From assembly GCA_028829895.1 (NCBI GenBank), contig CM054180.1, forward strand, positions 95,106,135-95,170,134: DNA of 64,000 nt, written 5' to 3'. Positions within the stretch are counted from its first letter, which is position 1. The number at the start of each line of letters is the position of its first letter. Source of the DNA: Sinotaia quadrata (lineage: Eukaryota; Mollusca; Gastropoda; Architaenioglossa; Viviparidae). Both the position numbers and the translations under genes were made by a program. This document shows positions 38,301-50,300 of the stretch, piece after piece. Below the pieces are notes generated by a model. The model saw only the letters and a list, made by a program, of their open reading frames with translations, searched no databases and was not told where the DNA came from.

Positions 38301-41300
38301 TTAAAAGTAAAAGTATAGTATGACACTCTGTCAGTTCTTGATTGTCTGGGAAACAATGATGTGTGTAAAAGGATTGATTTAGTGATATTGACAGAAAGAA
38401 ACATAATAATTTGTGTATAAGGATTGATTTAGTGATATAAGAAACAGTATAATTTGAATAGGATAAATTAATAGTAATATTACAGAAAGTTTATCAAATT
38501 GAAGAATTTTAAATTGTTCATTGAAATCCAATGTTTTGGTTGTGATAATAAATTTATTAGCTGTTGTCACAAATTTAAATGCATTACATATGAACCTGTA
38601 GTCCACTGATAATGAGTAGTGAAAAATGTTTTTGTACACTTAAAGTTATGCACAAGTATTAATTAATAATGCAACTGTTGAAATGTTTACACATTATACA
38701 TAATTAAACATCATAAAATCACTGGATTTCAGGCATTTGAAGGATTACCATAAGGGATACAGTTATAACCTTAGATATGCCTGAAACCCACTGAGTATTT
38801 CCACATCTGATGGAAAACAGTGTATTTAATATATTTGTCCAGAAATCTAAGAAACTATGGTTGTAAACACTCTATTTATTATGATAATGAGTGTGTGTTA
38901 TGCAGTTGGATGAATTGGGGATCTGGATATAGTTTTCTCTATTTCAAAATGTCCTCTACTAAATAGAAGAGTTTGGAACATACATTCCTTTTGCTTTTTA
39001 AAAAAGCAAATTTTGTGAAGATTTTGCAATGTCCATAAATGGGGTTGTTGATATTTCTTGGCCCCGTCACAATTTAAATTTATTCTTAATAATATGCATA
39101 GGTTACACTGGAACAAAGTGTGAGACAAACATCAACGATTGTACCAATACCTCGTGTCAGAATGGTGGAATCTGTTTTGACCTCATCAATGATACTTCCT
39201 GCAGTTGTACAGATGGTAATTAGTTTTTCTTTTTTTCATTCATCCTGTCACCAATATTTAAAATTGTTAACATTTGGTATTTTACTTTTACTTTTTGATA
39301 CATTATTTACTATTTTTCTTCCTTCCTTCCTTCCTTCCTTCCTCCCTCCCTCCCTCCCTCCCTCCCTCCCTCCCCCCCTCCCCCCCTTCCTTCCTTCCTT
39401 CCTTCCTTTGCTCACACATGCACGCACACTGAATTTACATCAACAAACTTTTTAAATATTTAGATTGTGCATAAGAAAGTATTGTATAGTTGTAATACAA
39501 TCACTGTTGACATTTAGTGGATGCAAAATGTTTTCACATCCTGTTTAGTAAACAGTGCCTAGAAGTTAATGGCCTAAATCTGAAAATTTACATACAAATA
39601 ATACAGTTGAAAACTGTGCCTAGAAGTATGTGGCCTAAATCTGAAAATACAAATAATACAGTTGAAAACAGTTGGATTGTCAATGCCATGGTACAAGTTG
39701 TGTGGTCCACCCTGTACCATGGTTTTCAAGAGTGACCATTTTACTTTCCTGTCTTTTTCATTCAACTCATTTGTACCCTTATATAATAATTTTAAAAATG
39801 TGATAAAATTTCATTTTCTTGTCTAGCATATCTTTATTAGATTAATCGAGTTTGGACTGTTTTACTATCTTGTCTATTTTATCCTGTTATATTATATATT
39901 CAGAATTGAGAATTTCGCTTTCCTGTCTGTCAGTCTAATATTCATTACATAGTATTTTAAGAATTTCACTTTCCTGTTAATTAACCATTGTATCATTATA
40001 CAATGTTTTTCAAGAAATGACCTTTTCAGTTTTCAGTGTTTTCATCACAGTACCACCATACAATATTCACAAGATTGGGCCATTTCAGCTTTTGGTCTTT
40101 TCATTCACAACATAATTATGCTATTAAAAAATTTCAAATGTTAAAATTCAGACCACTCTTTGATTCTCAAGGACAGCATGAGCACATTTTCTTACATTCA
40201 GTTTACACCCATTAACTGATTATCTCTTCTACATGTTACACCCTTTACAGATTTCCACACATATATTCATTTTAAACTATTTACAGATTCCTATGTTCAT
40301 TTTACAACATTTACAGATTTCCTCTGTAATAATTTTACACCATTTACAGATTTCCCCTTCTACATTCATTTTGCATCATTCACAAATTTTCCCTTCTACA
40401 TTCATTTTACACCATCAATACATTATATCTCCTATATTCATTTTACACTATTTACAGGTTACCTTCACCTGTATTAATTGTACACCTTGTCCTAATTACC
40501 TCTCCTAATTCATGTTACAACCTTTACAGGTTACCTCACTTCACCGCCTACATTTCTTATATTTAATTTCTACACCCTTCATTAATTATAATATCTTTGC
40601 TTCATTCCATGTCATTACCATTCAGACAGGTTTACTGTAGTAGCAATATACAGGTTAAATAAGCCCTTAGTTCTGGCTTACATGCAGCATAATTCCTACA
40701 TCATACTTTTCTGGTAAGAATTTGGCATTAAATCATTTTACATAAAGAATTCTTTTTGATCCCTCCAGTATACGTAATTATGAACAAATTTCTTCATTCC
40801 ATTCCATTTTGGGTTGAAGACAGTCAGCAAAACGTGTATAAAGCAGTAAGACAGTCAGCAAAATGCGTATAAAGCAGTAAAACGGTCAGCAAAAAGTGTA
40901 TAAGGCAGTAAGACATTCAGCAAAAAAGTGTATAAAGCAGTAAAAGAGTCAGCAAAATGTGTATAAAGCAGTAAAACGGTCAGCAAAAAAGTGTATAAAG
41001 CAGTAAGACAGTCAGCAAAATGTGTATAATGCAGTAAAGTTCTTACCACCCATTTGCAAACCTTCTCTGGGTCTGCATTGCCCTGACACAGGTAAATACT
41101 GTGTCACTCAAATCTGTGGCATGTGTAAGTACTCTGTCAAACCTCTGACTTGTAAATTACTTTGTCAAATTCAAGCATCTGACATGTCAAAATAAAACCT
41201 TTGACATGTAAATACTCTTGTCAAATTTAAACCTTTGACATGTAAATACTTTGTCAAATTTAAACCTTTGACATGTAAACACTGTATCAAATTCAAACCT

Positions 41301-44300
41301 GAGTCACATTTTAAAATACTCTGTCAAGCTCAGACTTTGACACAGGTAAATACTTTGTCAAGCTCAGACTTTGACACAGATAAATACTCTGTCAAGCTCA
41401 GACTTTGACACAGGTAAATACTCTGTCAAGCTCAGACTTTGACACAGGTAAATACTCTGTCAAGCTCAGACTTTGACACAGGTAAATACTCTGTCAGTTT
41501 CAAACCTATAACATAAAAACTTTACCAAACTCAAACCTATAACACAAATAAGTATTTTGTTGAACTCAAACCTATAACACAAATAAGTATTTTGTTGAAC
41601 TCAAACCTATAACACAAATAAGTATTTTGTTGAACTCAAACCTATAACACAAATAAGTATTTTGTTGAACTCAAACCTATAACACAAATAAGTATTTTGT
41701 TGAACTCAAACCTATAACACAAATAAGTATTTTGTTGAACTCAAACCTATAACACAAATAAGTATTTTGTTGAACTCAAACCTATAACACAAATAAGTAT
41801 TTTGTTGAACTCAAACCTATAACACAAACAAGTATTTTGTTGAACTCAAATCTATAACACAAACAAGTATTTTGTTGAACTCAAACCTATAACACAAACA
41901 AGTATTTTGTTGAACTCAAACCTATAACACAAACAAGTATTTTGTTGAACTCAAACCTATAACACAAACAAGTATTTTGTTGAACTCAAACCTATAACAC
42001 AAACAAGTATTTTGTTGAACTCAAACCTATAACACAAATAAGTATTTTGTTGAACTCAAACCTATAACACAAATAAGTATTTTGTTGAACTCAAACCTAT
42101 AACACAAATAAGTATTTTGTTGAACTCAAACCTATGACCAGGTTAATTCTCTGTCAAATTCAAATTTATGTAAATACTTTATCACATTTAGGTATTCTGT
42201 CAAATTCAAGCCAATAACAAATATAAGCAAATGGAACAAACATTTTCTTTGTCTGAAGACAATATGGTCCTTGTCTAAGGACACTTAAGAATGCAATTGT
42301 TACTCAGCACTTAAGTATGTCTCTCAAACTTGAATAACATTTTTCTCTTCCACTTGGGCATAAATAAAATTAATCAATAATTTTTAAATTCTGATTTGTT
42401 ATAAGTTTGCCTTTAAAAAATGTCATAATTACCAACTCATAAGCAACATTATCAATTATTATGCCAATTGAAATGTCTTACTTTTCTTTGTACACTGTTA
42501 TTCATTTGGACTGGATACTTGAGAATGATTGCATTTTATTTCTTTAGGTTGGACCGGCATTGTTATTCATTTGGACTGGATAAAAAGTACTTGAGAATGA
42601 TTGCATTTTATTTCTTTAGGTTGGACCGGCATTGTTATTCATTTGGACTGGATAAAAAGTACTTGAGAATGATTGCATTTTATTTCTTTAGGTTGGACCG
42701 GCATTGTTATTCATTTGGACTGGATAAAAAGTACTTGAGAATGATTGCATTTTATTTCTTTAGGTTGGACCGGCATTGTTATTCATTTGGACTGGATAAA
42801 AAGTACTTGAGAATGATTGCATTTTATTTCTTTAGGTTGGACCGGCATTGTTATTCATTTGGACTGGATAAAAAGTACTTGAGAATGATTGCATTTTATT
42901 TCTTTAGGTTGGACCGGCATTGTTATTCATTTGGACTGGATAAAAAGTACTTGAGAATGATTGCATTTTATTTCTTTAGGTTGGACCGGCATTAGATGTG
43001 AAACAAATGTCAATGAGTGCAACCAAAGTGTCTGTCAGCATGGCACCTGTACTGACAGAAACGGCTCCTTCTCTTGCAATTGTACAGAAAGTGGATATTC
43101 AGGTTAGATTTTAAAATTCTTTTAGGTAGTAAATTTATGTTTTAAGCATTGATATTAGTCATAATGTTTGAATCTCTCTACTGTTGTACCATTACAAACA
43201 CTTTAAAATATATATATCTAATGTTTTTTTCTTTACTAATCTATAGATGAGTTTAAGTTATATCCTGAGAAAATAAAAAGTTAAAAGTTAAAAAGTTATA
43301 TCCTGAGAAAATCATAAAAATCTTGTACTCAAACCTGCAGAGATTTTGATGGATATGATATGTGTCTCTGTCTTAACAAAAAAGGGTCAGATTTTAAAAA
43401 TATGAATTATTCAGATTGTCCGAACACTGTTGTCTTATAGTATCATGATTGTCCTCTACTTGCTTCTTTGTCCTCCTCTAACACGATTATTCTCCAATAA
43501 TACAGTTGTCCTCCACTTGCTTCTTTGTCCTCCACTAACATGATTGTTCTCCAATAATATGATCGTACTCCACTGATACTTACTTTGTCCTCCATTAACC
43601 TGATTGTTCTCCAATAATACAATTGTCCTCCACTTGTTTCTTTGTCCTCATAACCATTTCTTTTAGCAATGGATGCAAATCAATTACCTAGTCTATATGA
43701 CACACACACACACACGCATGCACGCATGCACACGCGCGCGTGTGCACAAAGAGTGTAAAAGTCAGCAAAATGCTAAAAATACTAGGTGAAATACTTTAAG
43801 CAATGCTTGTTATTAAAAAATACAGTATATATGTACTGAACTGAGTAATATTCCTCTCTCTCTCTAGTAGTGGTAGTATTGAATTATACTTCTTAAAACA
43901 TCTATACACCAAATCAGTTTTATCAGAATAAAGTTTCATATTTAAAAGTACACCATACACATACTAAATTACACATGTAGTATAGTGATACACATGTACT
44001 TATTATTTCTTACTGAAAAGTACAGTGTATACACACTAAATCACACAAGTATTATAGAGATACTGAATATTTCTTATTTAAAAGTACAGTGTATACACAC
44101 TAAATCACACAAGTATTATAGAGATACTGAATATTTCTTATTTAAAAGTACAGTGTATACACACTAAATCACACAAGTATTATAGAGATACTGAATATTT
44201 CTTATTTAAAAGTACAGTATATATACACTAAATCACACAAGTATTATAGAGATACTGAATATTTCTTATTTAAAAGTGCAGTATATGCACACTAAATCAG

Positions 44301-47300
44301 CCAAGCAATAATTTTACTTATTTAAATATACATTATGTCTAAGTTGTATTAGTGTTTCAGAATAACAGCTATTATTCATTTCATTCTTATTCATAACAAA
44401 CTGACAATGTGAAGTGAGAGAATGATGTATAATAATTAAATTTACTCATAAAATCTTAAATCAACTACAGCAAAGGTTTTGCATAATGAAATGAACACCA
44501 TCTATTCAGAAACAGAATTATTAAGATCTTAGTAAAGTACAAATGTATATCCATGTGATATGGTCCATAGCAGTTATGCTTAGTTTTGAAAGCAAGGTTA
44601 CATTGATAGATTAGTGATAAATATCTTCATGTATTTAGGCAGCAGTGATTTAAAATATGTACATATTGTGTCTCTTTCAAATATAATATTTCTTCTCCTT
44701 CAGAACTAAAAACAATCAATCCTAATGATTTTCATTCAAATGTTTGCCACACCTTTACTCAAACTTACCATATTGTGGTTTTTACCTTAGGTCATAGGTC
44801 ACAGAGGTGATTTTCCATGTTTGCAAAGTGCATCTGCTTGAAGTAAAAAATTAAAATGCTTATAATTAATTCTCCGACCTTGTTTATTCATTGGTATGGT
44901 TCATTTACTGATAGTCTTTGAACATCAATATGAATGAATAATCATAGCATTTCTCCGGTGTTGCACATTAAACTGAAATTCCCAAAAGCCAGGCATCATT
45001 CCACTGTATTAGTGATGTGACTGATATTTTGAAGATAAATTATTATTGTCTCTAATGTCAGAAAATTGATGATAAATAACCAATTGTATAAGACTAAATG
45101 TAAATCTGTTTTTTGAAAGAATACATTATATACATTATAAATCTCTTTGTTTTATGAAAACATACATGTAAATTTCACTGCTTTCTAAGAGTAAGAAGAG
45201 TATGTAAATCTCAGTTTCATGAGAAATACATATAAATCTCACTTTGCATGGCAGACGTGGACCTAACTGCAAAAGAATTACAATTTCTTATTAGTTTTGC
45301 CTAGTGCTGAGATCTATTACAGTGCATATATTTAACTGTGAAAATGTTAATGTAAAATAATTTTTAAAAATAATTTTCAGGTACTAATTGCCAGACCGAG
45401 ATCAATGAATGTAAACTAGGATTTTGTAAAAATGGCAATTGCAGTGACATAGAAGGAAGCTTCATCTGTGAATGTTTTTTGGGTTTTGGTGGCTCAGATT
45501 GCTCTGTAGCAAACTGCAGTCACAACCAATGCATGAATGGAGGCATATGTAATATTACTAAAGGGGGGTCATCTTGGGGATGCACTTGCCAAGAGTATTA
45601 TGGTGGTAAGTGAAGATTTATCAGTTTTTTATTCATCTTTTTAACTGATCTTTTAACATTGAAATACATTATTAAAAATATAATCAGACTTCCCTTGTAA
45701 TGGTTTTATAATTTGAAAATATGATTTAAAAAGAATGTTTATTCATGTGAGAGGTGTAAAGATTAGAAGTGTAAAGTTTATCTATTTGTGAGGTGTAAAG
45801 ATTTGAAATGTAGAGTTTATCTATTTGTGGGCTATAAAGTTTAGCTGTGATTATTTTTCTTCTTCTTTTGTATTCATTGATTAATTATGAAACATTGCTT
45901 CTTTCATCAAAATGTTCTCTTTGTAATGCTTCCAACCCCCTCCCATATCAGTAAACATATTCATGTTATTACCAGTAAACACACAGTGTCATGTATGCAA
46001 GTGCACACATATACATACACACCTGTACATTTAATGCAGCATTTGCATACATGCATGCTAACATACATATACATACACACATGTCTAAGTAATATAATTA
46101 TGAATACCAGTTTATTTAGCTGCAGAGCATATGTGGTAAGAAAAATGTCAGAATACTCTATTTATTGCAGCTTATTAACAAGTTAACAGTGCTGTATTTT
46201 TATAGAATTTTATAGTATAAAAATATGATACATTTGAAATTTGAACCACTTGGGAAGAAATTACCAAGTAAACTAGAAATGTCAGTAACTCCAAATTCAG
46301 TTTAAATAAGCAGAAATAATTATTCAGGTCAGTTTTTTTTTTTAAATTTTACTTTTATTTACTTCTGTAAATCAGCAAAATTCACCTACATATTGGTGCA
46401 ACTTTATAAAATTCAAAATTGTTTTGGAATAACTCAATAAAATTCATATGTGCATTTGTGCAACTAAATAAAATTATAATATGTATTGGTACAATGGAAT
46501 AAACTTTAAATATATATTGGTATAACACAATAAAATTCAAATATGTATGGATACAACTAATTCATATTCAAATATTGTATTGGTGCAACTTAATAAAATT
46601 CAAATATCCATTAATGTAATGCAGTAAAATTTAAATACATATTGTTAATAATCAGTAAATTGCAAATGCTTATTGCCCCAACTTAACTATGTGATGATAA
46701 ATCAGAAAGAAAGATAGAAGTTGTATATTTGTTAATAAAAATATTAAACAAAAAGTATTATTTTTGCGCAAAACCATTTCCCTCAATGCCATTGTTTCAT
46801 CTCTCCACCACTGCAAAAATGTTAAGGACAACAAACACAAAGGTCACAGTCCAATTCAAATGAAAAATTACAAGTTCAGTAAAATGAAGAACTACCTTGT
46901 GGGATGCCAAAGACATGCATGTAACTAATAAACTTTAGTAAGTTGATATGAACAAGCTTTGGTCCAAATTTGCCCAGGATCATAATCTGCTTGCCATTTT
47001 GTTTTCAACAAGACCATCTTTTTAATTCTTTTAAAACTTACTCAGGATAGAAAACTACTTGCCATTTTGTTTTCTCTGGCCAGCATCTTACTCTGGATCT
47101 TAATTTTACTTGCCAGTTTTCTGTGGCATGTATTTTATCCTATGTTAAATATTTAAGTTTTGGATCTGCAGGGTTTTATGCATAGAGTCAAAGCACTTAT
47201 GTTGTGCTTTGTGAACAGATTCATAAACACTTGTGTTTCATGCACAGATTCATAAGCACTTATACTGTGTTTTGTTTTTTCTATAAGGAGATTATTCAGA

Positions 47301-50300
47301 TTGTTTGTTCTTGTGTATGTAAGACTTTATTCATATGTAAGAAAAGTACATGAAGAAAACAGATGTTAGTTGCAAAACTAATTTCAATCTGTATAAAAGC
47401 TAGGTGGCAGCTTTTAGTCACAATCATGAATATTGTTTGCAGTAAAAAGATATTCTTGATCCATAGCATTGTATTGACTAACCCATAGTGTTGTTGTGAC
47501 TAGTCCATAATATTGTTGTGACTAACTCAAAATATTTTTGTGACTAACTCATAGTATTGTTGTGACTAACTCATAGTATTGTTGTGACTAACTCATAGTA
47601 TTGTTGTGACTAACTCATAGTATTGTTGTGACTAACTCATAGTATTTCTGTGACTAACTCATAATATTGTTGTGACTAACTCATAGTATTGTTATGCATA
47701 ACTCATTATATTGTTGTGACTAACTCATAGTATTGTTGTGACTAACTCATAGTATTGTTGTGACTAACTCATAATATTGTTGTGACTAGCTTATATTGTT
47801 CTTAGGACTAGCTCATACTCATAGTATTGTTACATAAACATTTCACTATAAAGTCTAAAGCAAAGTACAAAAATTAAATTAATTATTGAATTAATAAACT
47901 CTAAAGGTAAAACACAATAAAAGTGTACTCTGGGTTGAATTCTTTTTAATAGTATCTTAAGTTTTAGTGAGACTTTGGAACTTATAATCTGCTGGGATTC
48001 ACTTGTGGCCATAGTTGTTTAGAATAACTTAGTGATTCTTGAACCAAAGCATAACTATATCGGGCTTCCCATTCCCACCCACCCACCCCCCCGGCCACCA
48101 CCACCACCACTAACTTACTGTAACTCTTTATGGGCAAGTCATAAACATCATTTCACAGAAATTATTACTATATAAAATAACAAGCTATCCTATTATGAGA
48201 ACTCTAGAATTTTTACATTTAAGATATGTAGCCTTTACTATTAAGTACTAAGAGATTTTGTTTTCAGTTTGGTTTTATGCATAGCTACTGTCTGATACTA
48301 TACATTTTTTTCTTTTTTTACCTCATGCAGAGGTACAGTCATCTGATTGCAAAGAATAGTTTAGTGGTCTGTTTTTTGCTGTTATTATTTTCTCTTTATT
48401 TGAATGATGCCCAGTATTCATTAATGCTCTGAGGTCAAGCTAGGTTAGGAATTCACTTGTTTCACATGTTCCTCATAAATTCTGCACATTCAAGCCTATA
48501 ATTATAATGTGCTAATGGAGCTCATAACACTTGCTGTATCTCCACCCCTTACATTTTTGCCATTATCTGAGAAGAGTGGTAAGGTATAATTTGCTAAGCC
48601 AGATTATTATGGCAATCTGGTATATTTGTTATATTTATATTGATATATGATATTGTTTTCTTTTAGTTTCAAACTATGATTCAGCCAAAAGATCCACAAA
48701 TATTTTATTTCAGTATCTGAGTGTTATGGTTTACACAAACAAATATTGCTTTGTTGTCATGTTCATTAAATGTATGTCTCTTTCAAAACCAGGCCCAACA
48801 TGTAACATCTCTGGCCCATGTGTTTTCAAACCTTGCAATATGTCCAACACCAAGAAATGTCATCAGAATGCAATCTTAAACACCACTGATGTTCAGAATA
48901 ATTACACATGTGAATGCATGGAAGGTAAGTCCCCCCCCCTTCTCTCTGTATGTGTGTGTGTGAGTGGATGAGTAGTACCATAATTAAGTAGATGTGTACA
49001 TGTGTATTAGTGAGTGGATGAATGGTACCATAATTAAGTACACATGTACGTGTGTATTAGTGAGTGGATGAATGGGACCATAATTAAGTACAATGCAGAG
49101 AAAAGTTCTGAATGACTTACATGAACAAACATTTTTAACAAGAAACCCAATGATAAATAATACATGTAGTAGATATTACAATTTTATTTTAAAATTAAGA
49201 TTGAGGATAAATCCCTACACAGATTAGGTCTTAGATGTTTGGCCCAGTTTAGGCCCATATTGCTGTGATTTTGGCATTAGAGGCACAGAAATCAAAAGTA
49301 ATATTTTTGCTTTCAAACCTACTTCAAAATTAATTATGTTTTGAGTTAATCAGGTAATGATTATAATTTATGCATAGTTTTCAAATGGAATGTTATTAGT
49401 AGCACATAAGTTACAGGCTGTTATGCCAGCTGTGGCATTAAAACAATCACAGTGGTGAAATGAATGGCATGAACACAGTCACAGTGGTAAAGAGAATTGC
49501 ATTAAAACAATCACATGGTGAAAAGAATAGTATAAACAATCACAGTGGTGAAAAGAATTGTATAAACAATCACAGTGGTGAAAAGAATGACATTAACTAT
49601 CACATCAGTGGTAGGTTTCAAAGTAGCACATAAGTTACAGGCTGTGGTGCCAGCAGTTGCTTTAAAACAATCACAGTGGTGAAGTGAATGGTATGAACAC
49701 AATCACAGTGGTGAAAAGAATGGTATGAACACAGTGGTGAAATGAATGGTATTAAAACAATCAGTGTTGAAAAGAATGACATTAAAACAAACACATAAGT
49801 TACAGGCTGTGGTGCCAGCAGTGGCATTAAAATGATAACAGTGGTATAAAGAATGGTATGAACACAATCATAGTGGTACATATTGAATTTTTTCCTCCAT
49901 TGTAAATGGCAATGAAATGAAAGCACATGAATTGCTACAAATCACAACCTTGTTCTAGTTTGTATATTTCACAAGAATTCATCTTGGTAAATTTACCACC
50001 TTTATCACTACTCAAACTCTATTGAATGTGTTATGTGATCCATTCAGATATCTGCTGCAAGAATTTTATAAAACAACTCAGTTTATAAACTAGTTTGCTC
50101 TTACTGATGTTCATATGCATGTATTATTAATTATTGTTTGTACTTCTAATGTTTCTATTATTTTGTCCACATTTAAAAAAATAATTAGTAAAACTGTATC
50201 CATCACTGCTATTATTGTCTTAAATTATAATTTTTGTTATTATGTTTATTGCAGGCTGGAGTGGTCAGAATTGTACAATCGACATTGATGAATGTTTAAG

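Larger units (their letters stand above)
39216..42979 (+). other. crb intron between exons 7 and 8, nearly all repeats
   Basis: Composed almost entirely of tandem arrays (listed) ending in the array that carries the exon 8 acceptor. Confidence 0.85.
43103..45380 (+). other. crb intron between exons 8 and 9
   Basis: AT-rich with arrays at 43440 and 43985 and a purine-pyrimidine alternating tract at 43703-43747 (both listed). The rest, 44330-45380, holds nothing I can name. Confidence 0.8.
45606..48792 (+). other. crb intron between exons 9 and 10
   Basis: AT-rich. Arrays at 46380 and 47450 are listed. A CCACC/CCACCA tract lies at 48074-48110. No gene or RNA recognised elsewhere. Confidence 0.8.

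Noticed and set aside
42468..42995. 175-codon plus-strand open frame with a 24-residue repeat (RMIAFYFF...)
   Set aside because: It is the 72-bp splice-acceptor minisatellite read in a frame different from crb exon 8. Unit length is a multiple of three, so any stop-free frame stays open.
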